From assembly GCA_051747385.1 (NCBI GenBank), contig JBNJGB010000015.1:1-64000 (forward strand): a stretch of 64,000 nucleotides of DNA, given 5' to 3'. The notes below the pieces were generated by a model, which was not told where the DNA came from, did no database searches, and saw only the letters and a program-made list of their open reading frames with translations. Within the stretch, counting starts at the first letter, position 1, and each line of letters opens with the position of its first letter. Source of the stretch: JBNJGB01 sp051747385 (GTDB lineage Bacteria > Myxococcota_A > UBA9042 > PHBI01 > JACKFB01). Positions 14,268-31,000 of this stretch are shown one piece after another. The position numbers were made by a program, and so were the translations under genes.

Positions 14268-16481
14268 TCACGCCTGGTGGAACCGCTCGTCGTCGTCCGC
14301 CTTCTTCCGCAGCAGCGGGGCGGGCTCGAAGCGGGCGCCGAACCGGGCGGCGAAGTTGTCCAGCCGGCGCACCACGGCGGCGGCGCCGCGCGCGTCCATG
14401 TACCGGAACGGGCCGCCGCGGAACGGCGGGAAGCCGAGGCCGAAGACGGCCCCGATGTCGCCGTCGCGGGGGCTCCGGAGGACGCCCTGATCCAGGCACC
14501 AGGCGGCCTCGTTGACCATCAGCAGGGCGCAGCGCTCGGCGATGAGCTCCGGGTCGAGGCGGTTGTCCGCGTCGACGCCGAGGGTCTCGTAGACCGTCTC
14601 GTCGGGCTCCTTGTCGCCCTTGTCGTAGGCGTAGAAGCCGAAGCGGTTCTTCTTGCCGCGCCGGCCCTCCTCGAAGAGCTTCTCCATCCCCGCGGGGGCG
14701 GCGAAGCGATCGCCGTAGGACTCGCGCAGGATGGGGCCGACCTTGGCCGCCACGTCGAAGCCCACCTCGTCGGCCAGGGCCATGGGCCCGATGGGGAAGC
14801 CCCAGTCCAGCAGCGCCTTGTCGAGGTGCTCGATGGGCACGCCCTCGGACAGGATGCGCACGGCCTCGTTCATGTACGGGGCCAGGATGCGCGTCGTGTA
14901 GAAGCCCGGGGCGTCCCTGACGACGATGACCGTCTTGCCCTGCTTCTTGCCGAAGGCGACGGCCGTGGCGGTGGCCTCGTCGGACGTCTCCTCCGTGACG
15001 ATGATCTCCAGGAGCGGCATCTTCTCGACGGGCGAGAAGTAGTGCATCCCCAGGAAGTTCTGCGGCCGCTTCAGGCCCTCCGCCAGCTCCGTGATGGCGA
15101 TGGACGACGTGTTCGACGCCAGGACCGCGTCCTCGTGGAGCAGCGGCTCCACCTCGGAGAACAGCGTCCGCTTCAGGTCCGCGTCCTCGAAGACCGCCTC
15201 GACCACCATGTCGCACTTCCGGAAGCCGTCGAGGCCCGTCGTGCCGGTGATCCGGGACATCTTCTGCTCGGCGTCGTGATGGCTCAGGCGCCGCCGCTTC
15301 ACCTTCTCGCCCCAGAGCTTCCAGACCGACCGCAGGCCGGCGTTCACGCCCTCGACGTCCTTGTCCTTGATGCGGACGTCGGCCTTGGCCTTCTCCACGG
15401 ACACGTAGGCGATGCCGGAGCCCATGAGCCCGCCGCCCAGGACGCCGACGGTCCGCACCGGGCGCGCCTTCACGCCCTTCGCGTCCACGCCGGGATCCTT
15501 CTTGAGCGCCGTGCTCGCCTGGAAGAGGTACATCAGCTCGGCGGCCTCGGGGCTGACCACCAGCTCTCCGAAGTGCTTCGCCTCCGCGTCCAGGCCGGCG
15601 TCCATGCCCTCGTCGAGGCCGATCTCGACCACGTCGAGGATGCGCTCCGCGGCCGGGTAGTTGCCGCGCGTCTTGCCGAGGGTCCGCTTGCGGGCCTGCT
15701 GGAACAGCACGCGGCGGCCCAGGGGGTTTTCCTCCAGGGCCAGCTTCTGGGCGCCCTCGGCGGAGGCGTACTCCTTGAGGGCGTCGCCGAAGCGCTCCCA
15801 CCGGCCGGGGGCCTCGTCCTGCTCCCGGGCGTCGGCCAGCATCACGGCGTACTCGACGGCCACGTCCTCCAGGATGGACCGGCGCACCACCTCGTCGACC
15901 AGGCCCATGGAGCGGGCCTTCTTCGGGCGGATGTTCCTGCCGGTGAGCAGCATGTCCAGGGCCGTCGAGACCCCGACCAGCCGCGGGAGCCGCTGGGTCC
16001 CGCCCGCGCCGGGCAGGAGCCCGAGCTGGACCTCGGGGACCGCCAGCTTCGTCTTCGGCGAGTCGGAGCACACGCGCGCCGCACAGGCCAGGGCCAGCTC
16101 CAGGCCGCCGCCGAGGCACGGCCCGTGGATGGCCGCCACGACCGGCACGCGCAGGCTGGCGAGCCGATCCATCACCTCCTGGGCGGAGCGCGACAGGGCG
16201 GACGCCTCCTTGGCCGTCTTCACGCCCCCGAGCATCCCCACGTCCGCCCCGGCGAGGAACGAGTCGGGCTTGCCGCTGGTGAACACCGCGGCGCGCACCT
16301 TCTCGTCCCGCTCCAGGTGGTCGAGGAGATCGAGGAAGCTGTCGTTGAACTCCTCCTTCAGCGTGTTCTGGCCCTGGCCGGGCACGTCGAACGTGACCAT
16401 GGCCACGCCGTCGTCCCGGACCTCCATGCCGAGGGCCTCCCCGAAGGTCTGCCGGCCGGTGCTCTTCTTCTTCGTCGCCAT
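14268..16481 (-). CDS. fadJ: Fatty-acid oxidation complex alpha subunit (enoyl-CoA hydratase / 3-hydroxyacyl-CoA dehydrogenase)
   Basis: 737 residues. The crotonase domain fills residues 15-200: oxyanion-hole region IHGPCLGGGLELALAC with Glu128, then AVPEVQLGLLPGAGGTQR with Glu150. The NAD-binding 3-hydroxyacyl-CoA dehydrogenase domain starts near residue 330 (GVLGGGLMGSGIAY), contains HYFSPVEKMPLLEI with the catalytic His, and ends in the paired C-terminal domains (FGLGFPPFRGGPFRYMD). Its ATG shares one base with the fadI stop (TGATG), implying translational coupling and joint production of the complex. The N-terminus is short and basic (MATKKKSTGR). fadB is an alternative name; a FadI-type partner favours fadJ. 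Confidence 0.94.
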   Translation of the reverse strand: MATKKKSTGRQTFGEALGMEVRDDGVAMVTFDVPGQGQNTLKEEFNDSFLDLLDHLERDEKVRAAVFTSGKPDSFLAGADVGMLGGVKTAKEASALSRSAQEVMDRLASLRVPVVAAIHGPCLGGGLELALACAARVCSDSPKTKLAVPEVQLGLLPGAGGTQRLPRLVGVSTALDMLLTGRNIRPKKARSMGLVDEVVRRSILEDVAVEYAVMLADAREQDEAPGRWERFGDALKEYASAEGAQKLALEENPLGRRVLFQQARKRTLGKTRGNYPAAERILDVVEIGLDEGMDAGLDAEAKHFGELVVSPEAAELMYLFQASTALKKDPGVDAKGVKARPVRTVGVLGGGLMGSGIAYVSVEKAKADVRIKDKDVEGVNAGLRSVWKLWGEKVKRRRLSHHDAEQKMSRITGTTGLDGFRKCDMVVEAVFEDADLKRTLFSEVEPLLHEDAVLASNTSSIAITELAEGLKRPQNFLGMHYFSPVEKMPLLEIIVTEETSDEATATAVAFGKKQGKTVIVVRDAPGFYTTRILAPYMNEAVRILSEGVPIEHLDKALLDWGFPIGPMALADEVGFDVAAKVGPILRESYGDRFAAPAGMEKLFEEGRRGKKNRFGFYAYDKGDKEPDETVYETLGVDADNRLDPELIAERCALLMVNEAAWCLDQGVLRSPRDGDIGAVFGLGFPPFRGGPFRYMDARGAAAVVRRLDNFAARFGARFEPAPLLRKKADDDERFHQA

Positions 16482-17845
16482 CACGCCACCTCCAGGACCA
16501 TGGCCGCGCCCAGGGCGCCGGCCGCGCACGCGGTCGTCAGGGCCAGCCCGCCGCCGCGCCGCCTGAGCTCGTTCAGGGTCTGCACGATGAGCCGCGCGCC
16601 CGTGGCCGCGAACGGGTGGCCGTAGGCGATGGAGCCGCCGCGCGGGTTGAACTTGTCCATGTCGACGGCGCCGAGCGGCTTCGAGCGGCCCAGCTTGTCC
16701 TTCGCGAACTCCTTGGACTCGAACGCCTTGAAGTTGCACAGGATCTGCGCGGCGAAGGCCTCGTGGAATTCGATGATCTCCAGGTCCTTCAGGGTCACGC
16801 CGGCCCGGTCCAGGGCGATGGGGGACACGTAGGACGGCCCCATGAGCAAGCCCTCCTCCGGGTCGAGGCCCACGAAGCCCCAGCTGCGGATGAAGCCCAG
16901 GGGCTCGAGACCCAGCTCCTTCGCCTTGGACTCCTTCATCAGCATCATGGCGGCGGCGCCGTCCGTCAGCGGGGAGCTGTTGGCCGCCGTGGTGATGCCG
17001 TGGCGCTTGTCGAAGGCCGGCTTCAGCTTCGCGTACTTGCCCAGGTCCGAGTCGTGCCGGACCAGGTTGTCCTCCTGCAGGACGTCGCCCTCGCCGAAGG
17101 GCGGGACGAAGGCCGTCATGACCTCGTCCTTCAGGAGGCCCTCCTTCCACGCCGCCGACGCCCGCGTGTGGGAGCGATGCGCGATGACGTCGGCGTCCTC
17201 GCGGGTGATGCCCCAGTCCTTGGCCATCAGCTCCGCGTGCTCGCCCATGGTCAGGCCCGTGGAGTACTCCGCGATCCGCGGCGGGGTGGGGAGCAGGTCC
17301 CTGGGGCGGATGCCGCTCAGGATCTTCGCCCGCTCCTGCACCGTCTTGGCGCTGTTCAGGTCGACCAGGGCCGCCGCGAGCTTCTTGGACACGGTGATGG
17401 GCACGTCCGTGGCGCTGTCGGCGCCGCCCGTCACGGCGACGTCCACGGTGCCGGCGAGGATGGACTCCGCCGCGCTGGCCGCCGACTGGAAGCTCGTGGC
17501 GCACGCCCGGGAGACGCTGTACGCCTCCGTGTGCGGGTTCATGCCGGTGCCCAGGACGATCTCGCGCGCGATGTTCGGCGCCGCGACCGACGGGATCACC
17601 TGACCGTAGACGACCTGGTCGATCCGGTCCGGGTCCACGTCCGTCCGGGCGAGCATCTCCGAGACGACCATCTGGCCGAGCTGGAGCGCGCTCAGGTCGC
17701 GGTACGCCGTGTTCTGCTTGGCGAACGGCGTCCGCAGCCCGGCGACGACGGCGATCCGATCGGGGGCCGCCTTCGTGCGCTTCGCGCCGCCTCCGGACGA
17801 CTTGCGCTTCGTGGACCGGCCCGAGGACTTCTTCTCCTCCGCCAT
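16481..17845 (-). CDS. fadI: Acetyl-CoA acyltransferase (3-ketoacyl-CoA thiolase, FadI type)
   Basis: 454 residues from ATG 17845, fixed by GAGGAGG five bases upstream; an earlier in-frame start at 17875 lacks one. Thiolase signatures: SRACATSFQSAA with acylated Cys115, EFHEAFAAQ, YGHPFAATGAR with His410, and CAAGALGAAM with Cys440. It performs the thiolytic step of beta-oxidation, releasing acetyl-CoA, with the fadJ product. The first 28 residues are Lys/Ser-rich (EEKKSSGRSTKRKSSGGG) and absent from typical thiolases; it is not a signal peptide. First gene of the two-gene operon. Confidence 0.94.
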   Translation of the reverse strand: MAEEKKSSGRSTKRKSSGGGAKRTKAAPDRIAVVAGLRTPFAKQNTAYRDLSALQLGQMVVSEMLARTDVDPDRIDQVVYGQVIPSVAAPNIAREIVLGTGMNPHTEAYSVSRACATSFQSAASAAESILAGTVDVAVTGGADSATDVPITVSKKLAAALVDLNSAKTVQERAKILSGIRPRDLLPTPPRIAEYSTGLTMGEHAELMAKDWGITREDADVIAHRSHTRASAAWKEGLLKDEVMTAFVPPFGEGDVLQEDNLVRHDSDLGKYAKLKPAFDKRHGITTAANSSPLTDGAAAMMLMKESKAKELGLEPLGFIRSWGFVGLDPEEGLLMGPSYVSPIALDRAGVTLKDLEIIEFHEAFAAQILCNFKAFESKEFAKDKLGRSKPLGAVDMDKFNPRGGSIAYGHPFAATGARLIVQTLNELRRRGGGLALTTACAAGALGAAMVLEVA

Positions 17846-18034
17846 GGGGGCCTCCTCTCTGGTGTGTCGACGCACGTCGGGGCGCGGACCGCGCGGAGTG
17901 GGTCCGTCGACGCCCGGCGGCGTGCTGGATGCGTGCCGTCGATCATCCGCGGATGACGCTGCGCGTCAAGGGCTTTCCGGCCCCGGGGTCCCGAAGGGCT
18001 GGAACAACCGCCGGCGCCGTCGAACAGGTACGAA

Positions 18035-19603
18035 TCAGCGGGGATCGCCGGCCCGGCTCGGCCCGGTCGCTCCGGGAGGAGCGGCCGGTGATGGCAGGCG
18101 GGGAAGCGCCAGGAGCATGGCTTCGCGGGGGTGGTGTGGATCGGGGGGGCCCGGCGGGGAGAACACCGCCATGGGGTCCGAGACGGCAAGATCCCGGAGC
18201 ACGGCGCATTGTCGCGCGAAGGGGGGCTGCTCCCACTCGAAACACGTCAGGTCCCAGACGAAGGCTGCGCATGCTCCGGTGGCCGCGTCTCCGTCCAGCA
18301 CCGCCTGGGCAGACAGTACCTCCAGGTCGGTCGTCGCCTGATAGATCTCGGGGCGTGTCGCCACGAGCTTGCATCCGCGAGGCATGACCTCCTCGATCCG
18401 CTCCGGCAGGCGGTGCTGCAGGGCGTAGCCCGGGTGGGCCCGCAGATGTCGGCGATGCCCCGAGAGGCCGAGCGCCAGGACGCCTGCCACCAGGGCAATC
18501 ACGAAGACCCTCGGGGCCCATGCCCGGTATTCGTGGAGCCGGGCCGAGAGCGTGCTCACCGCGAGTCCGGCGAGGAGCGCGGCCGGGACATCGGGCGCCA
18601 GCACGAAGCGCTCCGGAAGAGCCAGTGCTCCCGCGCCGGCGACGGACAGGAGGGCCAACGTCCCGAACAGCCACGCCCCCAGGGCCAGGGTGGGGCCGCG
18701 AGCGGCTCGCGATCCGAGCAGCAGTCCGAGACCGGCGAGCGCGGCGAGGATGGGCTGCCCGTTGCCCGTGACGAAGTGGGTCCAGGGGTACGCCATGGCG
18801 GCCGTCTGGCCGAACTCCTCGATGCGCCGCGCGGTCTCCCCGAGGTGAAGGGAGGCATACCGCCAGAGGTTGGGCGACGCCCACACCAGCCCTCCGGCCA
18901 ACAGCCAGAGCATCCTCCGCCGGTCGGGATGCACCGCTGCGGCCACAGCCAGCACCACCAGGGGAACGGTCGCCTCCGGTCGTGTGGACGCGGACAAGGC
19001 AGCAGAGGCGAACAGGAACAAGGCATGGTGAGTGTTCGGGCGCTTCCACCACAGGCCGCCGGCGAGCAGCAGGAGGGACACGCTGAACATGCCGGCGACA
19101 TTGGCCTCGGCGGTGTTCGACAGGAGCGTGTGGGTCGGCGAGGTGGCGAGGAGCAGGGCGGCCACCAGACCGATCCTGCGTCCGCGTGGCCCGGCCCACA
19201 CTCCGGCGGCGGCGAAGATCAGGACCGGCGTCGCGATCCCCAGGAGATTCGTCGCCGTGATGGCCGTAGCAGGGTCACGGGGTCCCAAGGCGAACGCCAC
19301 GCCGAGCAACGCCGGCCAGCCGAAGGCCTTCGCGTACCCGGTGCCCTCGGCGACTCCTCCGTTCGCGAGGAGCTCGGAGCCGACGAGCATGTAGTAGGCC
19401 TCGTCGGTGTAGATGCGCTGGTAGCCCGGGACCAGCCAACCGAGCACCATCGCCGTCGCGACCACCGCCGCCAAGGCAGCCCACTCCCAGCGGCTCACGC
19501 TGCGGCTGGCCCTGGGCACGTACCGCAACGTCAGCGCCCCAGCCAGGAGCGCGGTCACGGCGGACCACCACGCCGTCATCGCAGCGAGCGACTCCAGGGT
19601 CAC
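18035..19603 (-). CDS. Polytopic membrane glycosyltransferase, GT39/ArnT-like
   Basis: 522 residues from a GTG start. About 11-12 hydrophobic segments lie between residues 8 and 385, with a periplasmic loop carrying YTDEAYYMLVGSELLANGG near residue 65. The acidic D-E pair in the first loop is the catalytic feature of the GT39/GT83 (PMT/ArnT) family, which moves a sugar from a polyprenyl-phosphate donor to lipid or protein. TSPTHTLLSNTAEANVAGMF and STRPEATVPL are also family-like. The soluble C-terminal 130 residues contain several Cys. Substrate not determinable. No operon partner. Confidence 0.75.
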   Translation of the reverse strand: MTLESLAAMTAWWSAVTALLAGALTLRYVPRASRSVSRWEWAALAAVVATAMVLGWLVPGYQRIYTDEAYYMLVGSELLANGGVAEGTGYAKAFGWPALLGVAFALGPRDPATAITATNLLGIATPVLIFAAAGVWAGPRGRRIGLVAALLLATSPTHTLLSNTAEANVAGMFSVSLLLLAGGLWWKRPNTHHALFLFASAALSASTRPEATVPLVVLAVAAAVHPDRRRMLWLLAGGLVWASPNLWRYASLHLGETARRIEEFGQTAAMAYPWTHFVTGNGQPILAALAGLGLLLGSRAARGPTLALGAWLFGTLALLSVAGAGALALPERFVLAPDVPAALLAGLAVSTLSARLHEYRAWAPRVFVIALVAGVLALGLSGHRRHLRAHPGYALQHRLPERIEEVMPRGCKLVATRPEIYQATTDLEVLSAQAVLDGDAATGACAAFVWDLTCFEWEQPPFARQCAVLRDLAVSDPMAVFSPPGPPDPHHPREAMLLALPRLPSPAAPPGATGPSRAGDPR

Positions 19604-19803
19604 CTGCGATCGTGGGCCGTGGCGCGTGTGGATCGCGCCGGCACGGTACGCAGCAGGGGCATTCGAGGATATCGACGCTCAAACACGGGCGGAAAAGTCG
19701 CACATAGCGGCCTGCGACGCCAGCCCGGAGCCCCGCTCTTCGCGGAGCTTCAGGCCGGCTTCAGGATCGGCCCGCAGGCCCGGTGACCGCGCGGACGCCG
19801 CCC

Positions 19804-20031
19804 CTACTCACACTGCTGGGTCTCGGTGTTGCAGACCTGGCCCGCGAAGAACTGGCCCTCCGCGCTCTTGCAGTTCTTGGGGGTCATCGGCGGGCTCGGC
19901 GCGCACTTGGCCTCCGAGATCTGGCAGCAACCCGGCTCGCCCGGACCTTCCTCCTCGCCGCATGCGCCGAGGGCGACGGCGGCGACCATGAGCAGGGCCA
20001 GCAGGCTACCGAGAAGCGTGGGACGCGACAT
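19804..20031 (-). CDS. Small Cys-rich lipoprotein
   Basis: 75 residues from ATG 20031, with AGGAGGAG eight bases upstream. An N-terminal hydrophobic segment ends in the lipobox LGAC (Cys24). The mature part has seven further Cys (PGCCQISEAKC, KNCK, VCNTETQQC) suggesting disulfides, so it is likely envelope-attached. No family recognised. Confidence 0.7.
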   Translation of the reverse strand: MSRPTLLGSLLALLMVAAVALGACGEEEGPGEPGCCQISEAKCAPSPPMTPKNCKSAEGQFFAGQVCNTETQQCE

Positions 20032-20807
20032 GCGAGTCTCCTCCTGTCAGGGGCGTGGTGGGTGAGGGGAGGCCTGGCCGGTCCTCCCCGACTCGGGGGA
20101 CATTCAAAAGGGAAACCGCCCCGCTCGTCCAGCCGATCCCGCTCCCCAGGCGGAACCCGCCCCCTCCACGCGGACACCTCCAGGCGATCCCGGACCCGCT
20201 GGGCGACCGCCGAGCTCCCCACCAGCACGAGGAGCGCGCCGTCCTCACGGACCTCCGTGTCGGCCCGTGACAGCAGGACCTCGTCGCCCCGCGTCACGGC
20301 GACGGCCAGGGCGCCTTCCGGAAGGTCGAGGTTCGCGATGTCCTCGCCCGCGACCGCCTCGGTGACGGGAAGCTCGATGAGGTGCCGGCCGCCCCGGGGT
20401 CGCCGGGCCGGGGTCCAGCCGGGCGAACCCGCAGAGCGGGGACGTGATCTTGGCGGCCGAGGCGATCTCGGGCGCCGAGATGCCGGTGATGCCCATCTCC
20501 CGGCACGCCGCGCGGAGGACGGTGCCGTTCCGCCTCACCAGCACCGTCTCCACGTCCACGCGCTTGCCCGGCATCGCGACGGCGTGTTCATGGCGCCGGC
20601 GCCCGTCGTGGCGATCTCGCCCCGGCGTTCGGAGAGTCCGGCGGGCCGACCCGCCACCTCGGCGGGGAGGAGGCGCCCTGTTCGAGCGAGACCGGGACAT
20701 CCCGCGGTCCGGGGGCCTCGGGCCGCCCTGTCTCGCCGCTTGGGACCCGGGTCTGGTGCCGTCCCGGAGACCGCCGCCGGACAGGGGGCGGCGGCCCGGC
20801 CCGGAGG
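20032..20807. other. Intergenic region with a decayed gene fragment
   Basis: About 780 bases between the small lipoprotein and the giant MopE-like gene. Only the RCK_C-like remnant at 20140-20400 and a possible further piece of the same gene upstream of it (minus strand, MPGKRVDVETVLVRRNG near 20540-20575) are visible. Confidence 0.5.
20140..20400 (-). pseudogene. Remnant of TrkA/RCK C-terminal domain protein
   Basis: The minus-strand frame reads HLIELPVTEAVAGEDIANLD, then PEGALAVAVTRGDEVLLSRA, DTEVREDGALLVLVGSS and AVAQRVRDRLEV, a good match in pattern to the RCK_C ligand-binding domain of potassium-transport regulators. It has no start in this frame and the upstream continuation is in another frame, so it is a truncated, frameshifted fragment. 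Confidence 0.5.
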
Positions 20808-27764
<6,957 letters not shown>

Positions 27765-28043
27765 CGCGGTGTCCCCCCTCCGAGGAGGCGTCGCGCCCCC
27801 CGCGGATCGAAAGCCTTGCAGGCGATGATTGTCCGAGTCGTAGCAGGTTACCACGCCCCCGCGGGCCGGGGAACAGCAGTGAGGCGTCCCTCGGCACAAA
27901 ACCCGTGGCAGGCCGATGCGTGGGCGGGGAGGCACCTCCGGAGCGGCCCGGCTCGCGCCGGTGCCGGAGCCGGCGCAGGTGCCCGCAACCCATCGAATAC
28001 ACAGGGCGATCCGTTTGATGTGGTGTGGGGGGCATGCGTTGCG

Positions 28044-31000
28044 TTACGGCTCGCCCGCCCCCGGCTCGGCGAGATCCCGGAGCGTGTCCCGGAGGACCCT
28101 GGCGTCGACCGGCTTGTCCAGCGTCGGCGCGGACACCTCCTCGAGGAAGGTCCGCGCCCGCGGCGTGAAGGCGCCGCCGGTGAGGAACACGAACCGGCGC
28201 CGGACGTCCTCGTCGACGGCCTCGTACAGGTCCATGCCCGTCATGTCCGGCAGCATGAGATCGCACACCACGGCGTCCCACCGGCCGTCCCGGAGCAGGG
28301 GCAGGGCCTCGCGGCTGCTCGTCACGGCGAGGACCTCCCAGTCCCGCCGGAGCATGCGCCGTAGCATCCGGCCCACGGGGGCCTCGTCGTCCACCACCAG
28401 GACCCGGGGGCGCCGGTCGGAGGGGCTGGTCGGCGGCGGCGTCGGGGCGAGGCGCGAGGGCTCGGCCTCCTCCTGCCCCTCGTTCGAGGCGGGGAGGGTG
28501 ACCCGGAAGGTCGTCCGGCCCGGGTGGCTGTCCACGTCGATGGAGCCGCCGTGCCGGTCGATGATGCGGTGCCCGATGGCCAGCCCCAGCCCGGTCCCCT
28601 GCCCGACGGGCTTCGTGGTGAAGAACGGATCGAAGATCCGATCCCGCACGTCGTCGGGGATCCCGGACCCCGTGTCCTCCACCTCGATGAGCACGGCCGG
28701 GCCCTCGGCGCGGGTCCGGATGCGGACCTCGTGCTCGCCGGCGGCCCCTTCGGGGAGGGCCTGGGAGGCGTTGACCAGCAGGTTCAGGAAGACCTGGGCG
28801 AGGCGCCCCTCGTTGCCGTGGACCATGGGCACGGGCTGCAGGTCCTCCACCAGCCGCGCCCGGTGGCGGACCTCGTTCCACGCCATGTTGATGGCCGATC
28901 GGAGGAACGCCTCGACCGGCACGGGTCCGTACGTCTCCTCGCCCCGCGAGAAGCTCTTCAGATCCCGGACCACGTCGCGGATCCGCCGCGACCCGTCCCG
29001 AGCCTCCCCGAGCGCCAGCACGGTGTCGACCAGGTCCTCGCGCAGGCGCTCCTCACCCGCCTCGCGGAGGATCCCCTCCAGGCGCTCCTCGCCGAGCTCG
29101 TCGGCGATGACCCCGGCCATCCGCTCCACGGCCCGCTGCACGGGCTGCAGGTGCTCCAGGGCCACGTCCACGTTGGCGGAGACGTACGCCAGGGGGTTGT
29201 TGATCTCGTGCCCGACGCCGGCCGCCAGGGTGCCCACGGTCACCATGCGGTCCATCTGCATCATGCGGGCCATCAGCTCGTGGCGCTCGGTGAGATCCCG
29301 CGCCACCGCGACGATCGCGGGCTTCCCGTCGAAGTCCGCCGGGATCGCGGCCACCTCGATGGGCATGACCGAGCCGTCCCGGTGCCGGACGCGCTCCTCC
29401 GTGAGCGGCGCGGCACCGCCAGTCCGCTCCATCGCCGCCAGCCGCTCGCGCACGGTCGGCCAGCACTCCGAGTCTATCACCCGGCCGAGGTGTTCCCCGA
29501 CCAGCGCGCTCGCGTCGTCGAAGCCCATCTGCCGCACGAGGGCCTCGTTCACGTAGACGAAACGCTCGCCGCGGATGACGGCGATGGCGTCCGGGAGCTG
29601 CTCGATGAGGGTGCGGAACGAGCGCTCCGAGCGCCGAAGCTCGCGCTGCGTCGTCCTGCGGGCCACCGCCGACCCCAGCACGTTGGCCACCGACTGCAGG
29701 AAGTGGACGTCGTCCTCCGTGAACCGGCGGCCGTCGCGGGCGTACGCACAGAGCACGCCCCACGACCCCGAGACGCCTCGTACCGGGACGGCGAGGCTGC
29801 CGGTCACGCCCGCCTCCAGCAGGGAGCGAGGGGACGAGAAGCGCCGCTCGGTCGCCAGATCCTGGACCAGGACGGGCCCGGCGCTCTGCAGCGTGAAGGC
29901 CGCCTGGCCGTCCTCCCGTGCGACCGCTGCGTCGGCCGTGCCCGCGTCGACCCCCGCCGTGGCGCGCAGGGCCGGGGCGCCGCCGTCGTCGCGTACCGCG
30001 TGGAGCAGGCAGGGGGTCCCGTCGTAGACCGAGGAGACGCGATCGACGGCAGCCTGGAACAGCGCCTCGGGGGGATCTCCCGTCAGGGCGCGCTGACCCA
30101 GGGCGGCCACGATCTCCTGCTGCCGGGCACGGGCCCGCAGGGCCTCCTCGGCGCGCCGGCGCTCCGTGACGTCCCGGAGGATGGCGGTGACCACCGTGTC
30201 GCCGTCGTGGTGGATGGCGCTCACCGTGCACTCGACGGGCACGCGCGAGCCGTCCTTCCGGAGCCCCTCGAGCTGCCGCGTGATCCGGCGCGGCCGGGCG
30301 GGCCCCTTCGAATACCGGCGGATGCCGCGCTCGTGGGCCTCGCGGAGACCCCGGGGGACCAGCCGCGACGCACTGACACCGAGCATCTCGTCGCGGCGAT
30401 AACCGAACAGGTCCTCCGCCGCCGCGTTGAAGTACGTGACGGTGCCCGAACCGTCCGCCAGGACGATGGCGTCGGTGGCGTGCTCCACCACCTCACGGAA
30501 GCGCAGCTCCGAGGCGCGCGCCTCCTCCCGGAGCCGCTCCTCCTCCGTGAGGTCGTCGACGAGGACGAGCAGGCGGGGCTCGCCCGGACGCCGGGGCGAT
30601 CCGGAGCCGACGCGCGTGACGGTGAGGCGGAGCGGTCGGGACGTGCCGTCCGGCCCGCGGGCTCGCAGGTCCCGGGCCAGGGCGGCCTCTCCGGTGGCCA
30701 GGACGTGGCCCAGCAGCGGCTCCAGCTCGGGGGCGTCGATCAGCTCGGCGACGTGGCGGTCCTCCACCGGCGCGGACGGCGTCGCGAAGCTCTCGTGGAA
30801 CGCGCGGTTGGCGTGGCAGACGGTGAGGTCCTCGCGGGTCACTACGAGGCCGGAGGCCATGCTCGCCAGCAGCCGCTGGTTGAAGTCGGTCAGCTCCACG
30901 AGGCGCTGCCGATCGGCCTCCATGTAGGTGTCGAGCGCCAGCCCGATGTCCAGGGAGGCCACCTTGAGGAGGGCCTGCATGGTGGCGACGGCCCGCTCCG

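Noticed and set aside
14205..16625. 806-codon plus-strand frame over fadJ
   Set aside because: Composition shadow of fadJ; its translation is low-complexity Arg/Leu/Gly with no family features.
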